DNA of 64,000 nt from Solea solea (GCF_958295425.1 NC_081153.1:8092635-8156634), one strand, 5' to 3'; numbered from the stretch's first letter, positions 10,701 to 23,352 are shown. Program-made: numbers and translations. The notes: generated from the letters alone by a model not told the origin.

Positions 10701-11455
10701 ATGTCGTCCTGTGAGGACTTTAGTCCTCAAAAAACGACACAAAAATACACTTTAATGACTTATTTGCTTCTGCAGCTGCAATAAAATGTCAAATAAAGTA
10801 AAAAACCAGAGAATACAGTATGTAATAAAACCTGCCTTGATCTTGTTGAGAGCTTAAGTTTCTCTTTCCATGGATTAAAAGTCAGCGGTGCAAAGTAATG
10901 AATTACATTTACATCTACTTTTGTAATTTTACTTTCACTTAATTATGTTTTTTAGGAAGTACTTCACTACATTTTAAATCACATCTGAAAAATTTAAAAA
11001 TAAAACTGTACGCACCAGAAACTGATAGGGAAAAACAATTCATGTGAGATTTGCGTTCCCTTGTCCTTTTTGCACGACACAAGACTGAACCACAACCTTG
11101 TTAAAAAAGTAACTAAGTGACTTTTTTTACTTTAACTTGTGTAGATTTTTAGACCAGTACTTTTACTTGAGTAGAATATTTCAGTACTTGCTAAATGTGA
11201 GATTCTATTCATCTTGTCTTTGGTAGGACATCAAGTTTCATTTACGCAAACTGTGAATCTGAGTCAAAGCAAATTACGACGTGTGTGAAGACGTTAGAGT
11301 GAAAACAGTGTGAAGTGAAGCTCAAGAAAACATCTGACAAACTTTGAAAGACGTAGTTGTTTTGGTAACACCAGAAGGAAATCAGGCAACTTTTTAGTCT
11401 ACTTCTGTAGTTTGAGTGAAATTAAAAGTCTTGTGCACAGCTCTCCACTCATGGC
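10700..11455. other. Non-coding interval
   Basis: AT-rich sequence without a gene. The only structure noted is repeated wording near 10900-11180 (AGTACTT and TTTTACTT boxes) suggesting an old repeat fragment. Confidence 0.4.
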
Positions 11456-11665
11456 CTTAAGTAAGAGTTAAGAGGGTTAAGATACAAGATACAATACAAG
11501 TTAGATAAATCAGTTCCATCACCATCATCAAAGTGTTGCAGGACGTGAACACGTGGACGTTTCACCAAGTGTAGATGTTAAAGAGATTTATAAAATTTAT
11601 AAAAGTTCATTTCTGAAATACCTTGTGCCTTTAAAAGTTGTTTTAACATAAATAAATAAATAAAT
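11455..11665. repeat. Local duplication, copy 1 (partner 13376-13675)
   Basis: It shares CTCATGGCCTTAAG, CAAGTTAGATAAATCAGTTCC, CAAAGTGTTGCAGGACGTGAA, ACGTTTCACCAAG and GCC/TTTAAA...TTTTAACATAAATA in the same order with 13376-13675. Copy 1 ends in an AAAT run. Confidence 0.7.
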
Positions 11666-11764
11666 AAATAAAAATAAGTCAAGACAGACGGAGGAAACAG
11701 CAACGTTGCAGCTTGTGAAGTGCGACACAAGCGTTTGGCTGAAAAGTTTCTTGTGAGTGAATTC

Positions 11765-11995
11765 TACAGTTCTTGTCTCCGCCCACGCCCCTGCTCTGCT
11801 GTTGTATACACGCAAACGCTCCCTCAGTCAGGTCTGATAGTTTTGCTTTTCTGATGAAGTCTGTTTTCAAACGACGGATGCAACATCTTATAATTGTCTC
11901 TGTTCATTAAAACAGAGGCAGAATTAGAACGTCAACAACCACAACAGCCACAAATGAAGTTACATACTGCAGCTTCAAACTCATTCACTTCACTT
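11765..11995. repeat. Dispersed repeat family B, copy 1 (partner 57570-57725)
   Basis: The block TTGTCTCC(G/A)CCC followed by TGTATACAC(G/A)CAAACGCTCC, CTC(A/G)GTCAGGT and a CTGTTCA...TTAAAACA/ACACAGGCAGA tail is common to both loci, which lie 46 kb apart. No coding capacity. Confidence 0.6.
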
Positions 11996-12109
11996 GGTAA
12001 TCCCGAAATAAATTACATTCTCCAACTTCCTTTTATGCATGTTATCTGAAATACACACACAAATCTTTACTAAAACTCTGAGCAAAATTCAGCAAATTTG
12101 TTTGGGGAA

Positions 12110-12970
12110 ATTTAAAAATCTTTTTAAAATCACTGCTGTACAGTGATAAAGCAACATTAAGTTAATTTTGAAGTATCATGGGATGTATTCATCACTTCAT
12201 TTACTAACTTTAGTGTGACTTAACTGAACTAATGTTTGTGTTCCACGCAATAAAGATTAAAAAATACTTTTTTTTTTTTTAAATGTACAGTCTGTATACC
12301 CTCTATTCTCCACAGTTTGGCTTTATTTAACATGCTAATGCAGCTGAAGAAGGCATTGAAACCCTAAGTGCTTAGTTATAATTCATTTTAGTAGCAAAAG
12401 TAGCAAAAAAGACGAAAAACAAACCAAGTGAACTTTGAAATGTGACTTATTTCCAATTTCACAAACTCAATTCGATTTTTTTTAAATCTTGAGTATGTTT
12501 TGCTCAGGTGTGTTTATATAGTTGGTGGAAATGGGAAAAAAAATTATTTCATCAGATTTCTTAGAGCTTGTGCTGAAAAAAGGACACAAGACACCGTATG
12601 TTGTACATTCTTATCACCTCTGTATATACGTTTTTACTAAGTAATGGAGAAATACACACTAAATACTCTGTGTTCGCAAGGAAACTTTTTAAAATCACTG
12701 ATGTACAGTAATAACGCACAATTAAATTAAATAAATATTTAAACTATAATGGTGAAGTATTCATCAAATAATTTACTTTGTAATAATACTTTTAGCTACA
12801 CGTTAATGCAGCTGACAAAGACATTTAAGGATAATTATTTCCTCTATTTCTCAAACAAACCTTCAATATTTGCAAAAAAACTGCAAAAAATAAGTGATTA
12901 TTACTTCCACATCCGCCATGTTCTTTTTTTTTTTTTCAGTTGAGGGAAAGAATTCAAGTGCACTTCACCA
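12110..12970. repeat. Tandem duplication, two diverged copies of about 430-560 bp
   Basis: TTTTTAAAATCACTG(C/A)TGTACAGT(G/A)ATAA occurs at 12120 and 12687. GAAGTAT...TATTCATCA(CTT/AAT) follows in both, then GCTAATGCAGCTGA(A/C)(G/A)AA, a poly-A/CAAAAAA block and a CAAGTGNACTTT block. The copies are moderately diverged and unequal in length. Confidence 0.6.
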
Positions 12971-13375
12971 AAGCTGTAATCCTCTTTCAGGCATTGTTCA
13001 AAAACTTGTGATTATGGTGGTATTAAAAGATGCAGCTGCGTGAGCGGACGACAGAATCAGCTGTTGATAATTGCAAAGTACGACACAACAGCCTGGTATC
13101 GATCCATATGTCTCTTATTCCCCTGCTATGCAGAGATAAGGAGACCCCACTCCAGTTGGAATATAATTTCTCCTGACCTATCAGGTTTCCAGGGACTTAT
13201 GATGAATAGCCATCGTGACCACGAGTGCTTATCTGGAAACTCGACCCCCCCGCCCTCCTTGATTCAATATTGATTCTTTGTAACCAGCGTCAGCGCACAA
13301 AATCAAACCAGCGACTACTTGACCATGATCTTTTCCAGATCCAAACTTGGCCCGTGCACCGACACAGACTCCACT

Positions 13376-13675
13376 CATGGCCTTAAGCACCACTTGAATT
13401 TCATTATTGTGTACATCTGGGACGCGGAGATTTGTCCAAACAAGGCCAATACAAGTTAGATAAATCAGTTCCATCACCGCGGGTCGTCAAAGTGTTGCAG
13501 GACGTGAATACGTGAACGTTTCACCAAGGGTAGACGTTAAAGACATGTATATTAACGTCAGTGATGCATAAGACGCGAATAAAACAAATGATCTGTTTAA
13601 ATTCAACTGTATTTTTGGAATTTTAAAGGCACTTTGTGTCTTTAAACCTTATTTTAACATAAATATTGCAAAAAC
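13376..13675. repeat. Local duplication, copy 2 (partner 11455-11665)
   Basis: Same ordered blocks as copy 1, with an extra 60 or so bases between CCTTAAG and CAAGTTAGATAAATC. The two copies lie about 1.9 kb apart in direct orientation. Confidence 0.7.
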
Positions 13676-13899
13676 TTAAAAACTTAACTACTTTTTTCAC
13701 ATAATGTTGATTTTTATTTACTAATAAATTACATAAAAAAACAATAATGATGAAATTGGCGTTATATTTCATGTATATGCGGCCATACGACTCTACAACA
13801 ACAGTGTGTAGATATTATAACAATGTTTATGTCCCTGTTGTTATCATATTTCATTTTTGGTCTGCCATAACTACATGTTTACAATCATTGTACATTCTT

Positions 13900-14098
13900 G
13901 CACCTTATTACATATGTATATTTACATATGTATATTTATATTTACATTTATACTTATATTTATATATATATATGTAAATAACTTCATACTTGCACTACTT
14001 ACTTGTATATTGTTGTTTGTTTTTATCTATTGTTGAGCTGCTGTAACGCCGTTTTCTCTCCACTGTGAGATAAATAAAGCTATCTTATCTTATCTTAT
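13900..14098 (+). mobile_element. Probable 3' tail of a fish non-LTR retrotransposon
   Basis: The sequence ends with GAGATAAATAAAGCTATCTT and a short TTATC run, a common ending of L2/Rex-like fish LINE fragments (family knowledge). It is preceded by a TTGCACTACTTACTTGTATA block. No reverse transcriptase sequence remains. Confidence 0.4.
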
Positions 14099-14399
14099 AC
14101 TGCAATGAGGATTAAAAAAAGGTATCCAAACAAAGATTGAAAGCTGCTTTGTTAATACTCATCTCCCAAAATGGTGACCTTAACCTTAGTTTGAGTCCTT
14201 TATTTTGCCAAAGTTATAGTTATTCTGCACAATTTGAGTGAGTGCAGTTTTTAGCTTTATATCATATTATTAATAACAAAATAATAACAGTGAACAAATC
14301 AACGAAAACCCTGAAATATGCACACTCAGCTACTCCAAACTTAACTGAGTTCAATTAAAATCTAATAAACGAATCGGCAACTTAAACATTAAAAGTTTC

Positions 14400-14760
14400 T
14401 TATATGTAAGTGTGTCAGATTTGGCAGCGATGTCACGTCACAGAGGAAGACGCGCTGACGACATGAAACTGAAAACTGAGTCTGCAGAATTTCAACGATT
14501 CCCTGCGACCACTTTCCCGTCCATATGGAGTTTACGTCTGTGATTATTTACCAGCAGCTGAGAGGAGGAGGAGGAGGTGGTGGAGGAGGGAGCAGACACA
14601 GCAGTCAGTGCCAGCTGAGGAATGTCAGCGCTGCTGTTTGGAGCGCGAGGCCTCAGATGGAGACACGACGAGCTAATGACCCCTGACCTGCTGCTCCGAT
14701 CAGCCGCGAGAACCCGGCGAAACTACGCAGAGATACAGTATGTCAGAGAAAATAAGAAAA
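14400..14760. promoter_or_regulatory. Candidate conserved non-coding block
   Basis: A complex, non-repetitive, moderately GC-rich stretch between AT-rich neighbours, including GAGCTAATGACCCCTGACC (homeodomain and nuclear-receptor-like sites) and a GGAGGAGG run. The call rests on composition only, with no comparison to other species. Confidence 0.2.
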
Positions 14761-15559
14761 ACTTGACTCCACTGTGAATCCGTTTCGACAATATCTGCTT
14801 AACATATGTGGGAAGTTAAAGTCAAAAGTCTCGCAAGAAGTGTCGGTTAATGTAAACAAATACATTTTCATTCTTACATCAAAATAAAAGCAAATAACGC
14901 TTCAGATGCAAAAATCACACAACACCCGCACAAGTGTTTATGATCGTTCTTAAAGAGTAACTTTGGGTTTGGATCATTTATATGTACATTTTCAGCAATA
15001 TGATTCTACTGTTCCTATGAATTTAAAAGCATATCACATGCATTCATCTGCATGGTTCATGGCAAAATTATTATTCCAATAATTGTATTATAGGAATTCA
15101 CAAACAGTTCCTACACTTGTGGCAAAGTAGTGTTTTAAAAATGTCATCACTTGAAGTTAAATTCACCTTTTTTATGTAATTCAAGGTTTTGAAAAAAGTT
15201 AATCAAACAATAATTGAATTAATTGGATTTATAAAGGGATATTTTGTGATTTTGACATGTAAAATCTTGTGCTGATTCCAAATATGGCACAAAAGTATGT
15301 TTTCCTATTTTAATTTTGACCCTTCAATCTAAATTATATGTAAAATAAGGGGCATCATCGGTGGTGGATAAAAGTATAGTTATACAGTGTTTTTTTTTTC
15401 TGTTATTTAGAGTTAAATAATTCAAAGAGTGAGAAGCCAGAGGTTAAAAGCCACAGACCGTTAGTAACTCACAGGTCTGTGGAGCCTGCATTCTTCTTCA
15501 CTTGATTTAGTTCTCAGTGGAATCGACAGAATCATAACAATTTTTTAGTTGAAGATATA

Positions 15560-15930
15560 TTTCCTCTGAGGGGTTCCTGGGTGGCAGTCTATTTAGCTCT
15601 CCACCACCGGCACCAACTCCACAGAATAGATCTGGAAGAATTACGCTCACTCAAGCCTGTGTTTCCTCATATAATCACACAAAAGGATTTTTCGTGAAAA
15701 TAACAATAAATCACAGGGCGGATCAATACAGCTGGCCCAAGCTGCACTGGCCTGATAACACAATCAATACAGGGTATTTGGATTTTAATTAATACATGAC
15801 AGCGCCTCAGCCCTGAAACAGTGAAATATGACCTCAACCCCCTTTTGAAATACAGCCTGCGGCACAATCGCAGGCCCGCGATATCTGCTGCAGCTCATCA
15901 GACGTCAGTGAGATCTGAGACAGAGCACAG
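15560..15930. promoter_or_regulatory. Candidate conserved non-coding block
   Basis: Non-repetitive sequence with clustered homeobox-like sites (TTTTAATTAATACATGAC), CAGCTGG and GGATTTTAATTAAT motifs. The position upstream of sall3 would suit an enhancer. There is no direct evidence of conservation. Confidence 0.25.
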
Positions 15931-16164
15931 GAGGGTGAGGACACACAGAGTGGACATATAGCTGGAAAAACAAATCAGAAAGACTAAATAGAATCAAAGA
16001 GGGTTTTGTATTTTATCATTTTGAATCACTCGCATTTCATCCCCCCCACCCGGCCGCTTATGGACTTGAGAAGTCAGAGCAACCTCACAAACCCCAATGT
16101 ACTGTAGGATTCCAAAATGGCTGCCACTCGCATCAGTAGTAAAAACAAGCTAATGTCCTGGTTC

Positions 16165-16345
16165 TGGTTGAGGGATAGGTTGAAGTGTAAGCGCTAATTA
16201 GCTCCAAGGATGAAGCGTAAGAGCCAACTAGCTCTTAAAATTAAGTGTAGCTCTTAAAATGAAGTGTAAGAGCTAATTAGCGCCTAGGATAAAGTGTAAG
16301 AGCTAACTAGCGCAGAGGTTAAAGTGGAAGAGCTAGCTAGATTTT
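16165..16345. repeat. Imperfect tandem repeat, unit about 35-45 bp
   Basis: About four units of the form AAGTGTAAGAGCTAA(T/C)TAG(C/-)... followed by an AGGAT or GAGGTTAAA spacer. Within it AGCTAGCTAG and GAGCTAATTAGC are palindromic. Confidence 0.65.
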
Positions 16346-17691
16346 CTAACCAAGAAAACTAATACCATCCTCATAACACCGGTTAGCATGTTGTGTAGCT
16401 ATGCTCAACACAACAAAACTTGTTTGCGGTCTCTGGTACTGACCACAAACATTTTTAGCAGTATTATTATTAGCCTTAAAGACATGTTGTCTTTTCTCTT
16501 TGCTGCAGAGGCACATCTGTGGTCCACAATAACGATATAACAGCTGTCTTCTTACGTGGTGACATATCTCGTCACAGGAGGTAAAAGTGAGAAATTGAAC
16601 TGTATAATCAGGGGATAAAAAGCTGATGTTTTATTGTGTTTGCTTGCATTTTGGAGACAGAGTTTACCATTTTACAACAGTTTTGAATAATGTCCATGAT
16701 TGTGGACCAGGGAGACAACTACGTCTTGTGTCTATTAGATTCATTAGGGTTAATCATCTGAGGACAATGAATGCATCTCCAATATTTATTGACTTAGTCT
16801 CTGTCTAGGTGATTTTTCTACACTAGGAACACCGATATTACTTTAGTACGATTAGTACTTAATAATACCACTACAGCACAGAAATTATTGCCACTGTTTG
16901 AGTGTGTGGACTTCATCCTCTGGGGACCATGATCAGACATTTGTGGCCCAAAAGGATCCCACATTTGATCCAATATTTTTTGTCTCACTCTGATCCAAAA
17001 CAGTAAATCAATCAAAAGGCCAACATTTTTATCACTGGGGCCACGGGAAACAAGAGAGACTGATCAGTAAAGTCCGTCCTCACAGTGATTGTCTCAGCGG
17101 TTGACACGGACGCTTCGATGCAATATCCAAAACCTTCACTCAGCAGTTATTGCAGCTGATTGGGAGCAGCTCCTTCATCCCCCAAAACACAAAGCAAACG
17201 GAGATTTAGTGCAAAGAAGAAATCAAAAGAGCACAAAGGAGCAGAGAGTGGAGAGTGATGGACAGCAGCGAGACAGAGCCGCTGTCGGTTATGTAGACCG
17301 AGAGGACTGAACGAAATTTCTGATCGCTTTAATTCACTATTACACCCAACATGCTCTCTCTCTGCTTTTATCTAACACTGTGTTTCTGTATTGATTTTTT
17401 TTCCCTTTATCTTCGGAGCTGGATAAGAGCACAGAGAACTACTGGCACAGGAGAGTGAATGGAGAACTTTCCCGAAGATTGCTGCTATTCTCTGGCTTAT
17501 TGCCTCCTGTCCTTCACCGTTTCACATGACGTCCCGGGTGTCAGGTTCGTCTCCCAGCTTTAAACGAGGGAAGCTGATGATGCCGATGCACTGGGATCAA
17601 AAAGGAGGAGATTGTCCGAGGTGGAAAAGATATTGAATGTGTTCCTAAAAGGGTCGGGTGATATAAAGTGGGTGAAGATATTTGCCGGAGC

Positions 17692-18035
17692 ACAAGGGAC
17701 ACATATAGAGACAAACAACCATATACACTTACGGTCAATTTAGCGTGTCCAATTTGCCTCAACCCCAAATCGGAAAACCTGAAGGAAACCCATGCACACA
17801 CGGGGAGAACATGCAAACTCCATGTAGAAAGGCTCTTGTTCATGAACCCAGGTCAGCTCAGCTTCAACTGTTCTCTATGGGACAACACAGAATAAGGTTT
17901 TTTTTGCTCTGTGGTGATGGAAATGGAAATCATCTGCAAACACAGACATGCAAACACAGAACGTACAGAAAGGTCCCAGACCGGGAATCAGGCTACAGTG
18001 CTAACCACTTCTAACCACTGTGCCACTACGTCGAT
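17692..18035 (-). mobile_element. Decayed tRNA-derived SINE, same family as 44763-45146
   Basis: It shares with the intact copy TAGAGACAAACAACCAT, GTGTCCAATTTGCCT-like, ACACGGGGAGAACATGCAAA, CTCCATG(T/C)AGAAAGG and, at the right end, AGTGCTAACCAC. About 100 bases of unrelated sequence sit between the AGAAAGG block and the tRNA-like end, so the copy is interrupted or rearranged, and its promoter boxes are degraded. Confidence 0.75.
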
Positions 18036-18227
18036 TGGACAAAAGTGGCAAAAACATCACTTGCACTGAAGCTCAGCTTCTCTGGGAGTCAATGGGGCAG
18101 TGGGCGCGATGCATGATGATTGACAGCGTTGCAGAAACAAACCCGACAGCTAAGCCTTTTCTGCCTTTTGAGTCACTCAAGTTAAAGCTCTGTTCTGATG
18201 ACCAGACACATCTGACCACATCTAGAG

Positions 18228-18585
18228 GAAACACCCCACAAAGCCGTCCACACGGAAACGGGTTTAGAAGAATATGCATACTGTCCACACAGAACTGGTG
18301 TTTTACGACCTGAAAGAAACGTCTCCCAGAGTGGGAAAATCTCAAACGCCGGCCTTGCGTTTCCATGTAGACACTGAATATGCTACTTCCGATAACGATG
18401 ATGTCATTGCCCCGTCTCCCTAACCCTTTGACCCCACATGACGCATAACTTTTCATGGGGGTTCCGTGTGGATGTGTGGAGATATTTCCTGAAATGGCGC
18501 CATCTTTATGGGGGAACTTTTTTAAAACGGCAAAGAAAAAAGATCGTTTTGTGCCGTTTCCGTGCGGATGTGGCCTCAGTTTCCT
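18228..18585. mobile_element. MITE with CCACACGGAAACGG-type inverted ends
   Basis: The left end reads GCCGTCCACACGGAAACGG (18242 on). The right end read inward is CTGAGGCCACATCCGCACGG followed by AAACGGCAC. The ends are therefore diverged inverted repeats around about 300 bp of non-coding sequence. A similar end fragment is at 56273-56290. The superfamily is uncertain. Confidence 0.55.
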
Positions 18586-18599
18586 CCTCCAGATTAACA

Positions 18600-20060
18600 C
18601 TAAAATATAATCATCTCTTTTTTTACATCATAACCCACATCCTCGCAAAATCTAATCCAAACCCGTCCTTTACTTTCAGTCGTGCTGCTCATTCACAGAC
18701 AGACAACGTAACCCACTTTCGCGGTGGAGCTAATAAAAGTGTGGCTAAATTCAAACGTCCGAGCACATGAAGGTAAGTAGAGGTTTTGACAGATTATTTA
18801 CAGGAGGACTAAACCTTTTTCACAATCACATCTCTTAAAACAAAGAGGAGATTGCATTGAATGTAGCAGCGGGAGGCTCTCTTCTTTTCTCATCCCACAA
18901 ACAATTAGGCGACACAGTTGTTTCTCGAATATGAATAGATCGATGCAGATCAAAGTGAAAGTGAAGTAAAAAAAAAGTCCTTTCAGAGGTGATCAACAAA
19001 GCCCAGAAACCACAGGTCGTCCCTTTGTTTCTCCTCAAGCTTTAACAGCGACAGGATTTAATATCAACCAGTGACACACGAACACGCTGAGAAACATTTA
19101 CATGTCTTTATGTTCCAGGGGTTAAAGCTCAGGTTAAATAAAGCCCGGATTCAAATAGTACACAGATTATAAAGACTCTGACTGTTTTGATGAAGATTAT
19201 AACTGTCGCGCTTTTGGTTTGGAAACAAAAAAGTCACTATTTCCTGTGTGAAAATGTGAGTTGAGTTAAAATACAGTTCCAGTTCAATGAAAACATCCCA
19301 TAATAAAATTGACACTGGACTGAATAATCAGAGTATTACTACTCTTAAAATAAGAGTTAACTTAACATCTTGGAATGAGAACAATTATCGCTCCTTTTGT
19401 AAAAACAAAAATGTTGAACATTATTAAGTAAAGAATCTACTCAAGAAATTATTTTAACTCAATTTATTTGTCTTGTTCGCTTAAAACTCAAGTTGAACTA
19501 TTGATATTTACTGTAATATTAACAAAGCAGCCTGGTTTCAAATGTACACAAATGATTTTAAAGACTGGATGCTTTGGTTTGTTTTAAACTTTGAGAAAAA
19601 ATTAGGAAACAGGAGCAGTTTTTTAAAGAAAGCAGATGTTTGTTTTCATGAAAACCTTAAATAATAGAAAGTACACTGTGCACTAAACCTTTATATTTTA
19701 AATAATTAGAACATTAATGGTCTGAAAAGAAGAGAATGGGTTAAACTATTGATTCTTTAAAAAAAAATCAAGAATATTAATTAAATATTATTGAAAAGTA
19801 TTAAAAAAAGCTTATAAACTTGTATAAACAGACTGTATAGAATCTTTGTTATAGATCCAGCTCATCCTTTACACGTATCAGGTATATTTAAAACAACGCT
19901 AAAAACCTATATCTATGTATATAATCCATACGCTTTTTAAAAATGGAAAAATAAACACTTTTAAATGTTGTCAACATTTTTTAGAGACACAAATACTGTT
20001 TTGTCACTTTAACAACGTTACATTTTATAAAATGTTTTAATGAATTAAAACTGCATCGTT
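18600..20060. other. Non-coding AT-rich interval
   Basis: No gene or clear element was recognised. It contains several A/T homopolymer runs and no extended repeat. Confidence 0.4.
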
Positions 20061-20134
20061 TTTTAAACAAACATCAGTCAGTCATCATCTACCGCTTTAT
20101 CCTCTGCCAGAGGGTCGCGGTTTTAAACAAACAT
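20061..20134 (-). mobile_element. 46-bp severely truncated SINE with 14-bp target duplication
   Basis: Bases 20075-20120 match the 3' tail of the SINE at 44763-45146: CAGTCAGTCATCATCTACCG, then CTTTATCCTC and CAGAGGGTCGCGG. They are flanked on both sides by the identical 14-mer TTTTAAACAAACAT (20061-20074 and 20121-20134). This is the signature of target-primed reverse transcription that stopped after 46 bases. Confidence 0.85.
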
Positions 20135-20929
20135 AAATTCATTAATTATAATTTGGCACATTTTGTTTGGAGGCCACATGAGGGTCCTGAGCCAGTGTTT
20201 GGGAACCACTGCACTGAAACATGAATGTATTACATATAATAACATACATATCTCAAGATTGCAGGAATTATTTTTGATACCTTGACTCATTTTCCTTCTT
20301 GGAACACGTCACTGGGATTATAGTTAAAGCAGCATATGTGAGGATTATCTGAAGTGTATGGATGTTTTTATTCTGTTTGCTCTTTTATTGTACAGTTTGT
20401 CTTTAATCTCGACGGACGTCCTGGTAAAATAAAGATTCAATAAATAAATAATGAAATTAAATGTCTGTGCAGAACGTTTTTAACGACCTCAGCCTCAGTT
20501 TCACGGTTTCCCAGAACAATTTTGAACGTAGAATAAAAGGAAGAAGTTACTGCAAACGTGTTTGTGCATCATCTGTTCTGTTTGTACCTTGTTGCTAACG
20601 TTGTTCTTGACCTCAGAACCTCACCTGTAAAGGATATTTAAATTTCAGTACGACTTCCTTGCAAAAAATAAAGTTGGGATTCATTCATCAGCAGGTTTAT
20701 CCGTTCAAAAACAATATTAGGTGTTACAGAATTACAGAAATGATCTTTAAAAATAGTGGACACTCCCTGCTGTAGCTGTGACTCCTCAGAGGGTTAAAAG
20801 TCAACATTTTCTGTTGCAAACATGAACGATGAGGTCAGACTTACTCGTGTCTGTGTGACGTTGCAGGTCCTTGTGAAATGTGGAGTTAAAGCTCGCTCAC
20901 AAAGGTCCTGCAAACACGTTAAAAGTGTT

Positions 20930-21085
20930 TGTATTCCGCCGCCACCGCCACTGCCGCAGTAAAGAGAGAAAGAGAAAAGACTCCGGCCTTTGCTGCAAGA
21001 AGAAACGCAAGAAAAGAAGAAAAGAGACACATAGAAAAGAAAGAAAGGGACACAGAGAAAGAGAAAAGAAAAAGGGCCCAGACTG
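20930..21085 (+). repeat. Purine-rich strand-asymmetric tract
   Basis: From 20957 to 21080 the plus strand is almost entirely A and G (AAGAGAAAAG, GAAAGGGACACAGAGAAAG), broken by one short mixed segment. This explains the spurious open frames here. Confidence 0.6.
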
Positions 21086-21264
21086 ATTTTTATGTGAGTG
21101 TTGACTAAGAATGTTCTCCATCTGTGTAAACCCACTCAAACAGTGACTTCCTGTGAGTCACAGTCTGAAGCCTGGAGCAAATCACTGATATTTATCATGC
21201 AAGATGGCACACACACACACACACACGCACAGACACGCACAGACAAACACACACAGGTTGTGCT

Positions 21265-22090
21265 TTTAATTGTTTAAACCCCAGAAACACAAGCAGAGTT
21301 TTTCAGTGTTTTAGGTCAAACTGTTGTCTTTTTATTTATCGGTTTGTTTTTTATTCAGATGTTTTCAGGGTCAGTTTGTGGATGTAACAGTGAGTTTTAG
21401 TCAATTTAAAATCCTCTCTGTGGTTTAATCTGCAATAATCCAGCCTGTCCGTCCGTATCAGACTAAGTTAATCACTTTTTTTTTGCAGATTTTTGGCAAA
21501 ACCATTTAATTTTTAATAAGTTTAGCTGTCATTTTTTTTTTTTTACTAAATATTGTGATCCAGAGGTTTTAAAAGTTGGCAACAAGCAGATTTTAGTTAA
21601 GGCTCGGTGAAACAATATTATAAAAGGAGATTATAGCCACAGAGCAGACTAAATGTGATGTGGGTTTACTTAAAACCAGAAACACAAGCAGACACTTTTT
21701 AGTGTTTTAGGTCAGATTGTTGTCTTTTTTTATTGAATATTTATATGTTGTTTTGTGCCACTTTAAGACAGACATGGCTGTTAACACAGATGTGTTCAAG
21801 ATCATTTTGTGGATTTTGTGGATGTAACAGTAAATTTAAGTCTTCTCTGTGGTTTAATCTGCAATAATTCAGTATCTGTTTGTCCTTAAATCGCTTTTTT
21901 TTGCAGATTCAAGCAAATTTTTTAAGCAAAACCATTTAACTTTTAGCAGGTCCAGGTGTCATATTTACGAAATAAAGGTATCCATAGGTTTTATAGGTTG
22001 GTAAAATGAAGATTGAGTCAAGGTTCGGTGAAAAGATATTATTCAAGAGAGATTATAGCCATAGAAGAGACTAAATATGTGGATTCAGTT
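21265..22090. repeat. Direct tandem duplication, two copies of about 400 bp
   Basis: Copy 1 (21265-21660) and copy 2 (21661-22090) share, in order, CCAGAAACACAAGCAGA, AGTGTTTTAGGTCA, TGTGGATGTAACAGT, CTCTGTGGTTTAATCTGCAA, TTTTTTTTGCAGATT, CAAAACCATTTAA, GCTCGGTGAAA or GTTCGGTGAAA, and GAGATTATAGCCA. The head-to-tail join is directly visible at GTGGGTTTACTTAAAACCAG. Confidence 0.8.
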
Positions 22091-22284
22091 GAAGATTTAC
22101 ACCAGATTTAGTGAATTTATTTATTTTCCCAGAGTGGAATTTCTTTTTCACTTTATCCAGAATCGGAGCCAAACTCAATAAGATTAACAAAGAAAACAAG
22201 TTTGTTTTAGGGAAAGTCCACAGAGTCTGACTCTGACAAACTCCTGCTGGATTTTTCACATGTTTGCAACACCAAAATCTGTGT

Positions 22285-22860
22285 TAAATTGCAGCTTTCA
22301 CGTGTTATGATAACAGTTTGTTTTGAATTCAATTATAAATCAATAATGCTAATTCTGCAGTTAATCTGAGGGTTAATCTGTATCTTTAAATGTAACTGGT
22401 CAAAACCAGGCACTGTGGACAGTGTATGCAAACTTTTTAGACTTATTTTCTTTGCACTTTTTAATCATCATTTTTGGCTCGTTGCATTATCTTAGAATTA
22501 TATGAAATAAATAGTCAATAATGTTAATTCTATGCAGACAATCTGGGGCAAATGTGCATTTCTTATCTTAACTGATTAACACCAGGCGTTGAAATATTTT
22601 CTCAAACAAATTACATTTGTGGACAGCGTATGTTAAATTTGACTTGTTTCTTTGCACTTTTTAAGTAACTTTTGGCTCGTTGCATTTCCTGGAATTGATA
22701 AGAAAGTCTGTTTTGAATTAAATTATACGTCTTTTTCCACAGTAAATAGGGTGAAAATCGATATTTTTGGAGCATAACTGGTCACAAACAGGCGCCAAAA
22801 TTTATATTTTCCCAAGCAAATGACATTGTACAGTGTAAAAGTTGTAAAAGTTACAATATC
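22285..22860. repeat. Tandem triplication, unit about 190-200 bp
   Basis: Three diverged copies share GATAA(C/G)A...TTGTTTTGAATT, TAAT(G/-)CTAATTCTGCAG-like, AACTGGTC/TTAACACCAGGC, GGACAG(T/C)GTATG, TTTCTTTGCACTTTTTAA and TTTTGGCTCGTTGCAT. It directly follows the 400-bp duplication. Confidence 0.65.
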
Positions 22861-22999
22861 TCACCATATGCGAGTTAAAGTGTTAAAGTGACTCTCTGTG
22901 AGACAGCAGGGTCCTTATCAGCTCTGTGTATGTTCCTCCTCTATTAATGTGATTTTCTTTCTGCATTTTCATCATCTTTTCACTCACAAAACAGCAGAA

Positions 23000-23300
23000 T
23001 CACTTGTTTTTAAAGTTAGACTCACACTCACAGCTGCCCTGCCAACTTCCCATGTATTACAGATGCAATAAAAGCCCGTTACAGGAGGAGGAGCAAGTTA
23101 CGGATAATTGCAAAGTCATGCTCCACAGAGCCGGCGTGGTTTATTTGATTAACCCCGACAGTGACAGGTCAGATGTTGGGAATATGTTTTTCAGCAGATG
23201 ATCACGGGTCATTTATGTCCGCCACGCTGAAGGATGATCAATGGCTTGATGGACGCAGCTGACAACATCTGTCCTCACAGTGGTATTTGTGTTAAGTCTG
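23000..23300. promoter_or_regulatory. Candidate conserved non-coding block
   Basis: High-complexity sequence with GATGCAATAAAAGCCCG, ATTTGATTAACC and GATGATCAATGG (Cdx/Hox- and Tcf-like motifs) between repeats. The call is by composition only. It is followed by an AAAG microsatellite (23320-23351). Confidence 0.22.
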
Positions 23301-23319
23301 GGGTGGACAGATATGATGT

Positions 23320-23321
23320 GA

Positions 23322-23351
<30 letters not shown>
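23320..23351. repeat. GAAA microsatellite
   Basis: About eight AAAG units. Confidence 0.9.
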
Positions 23352-23352
<1 letters not shown>

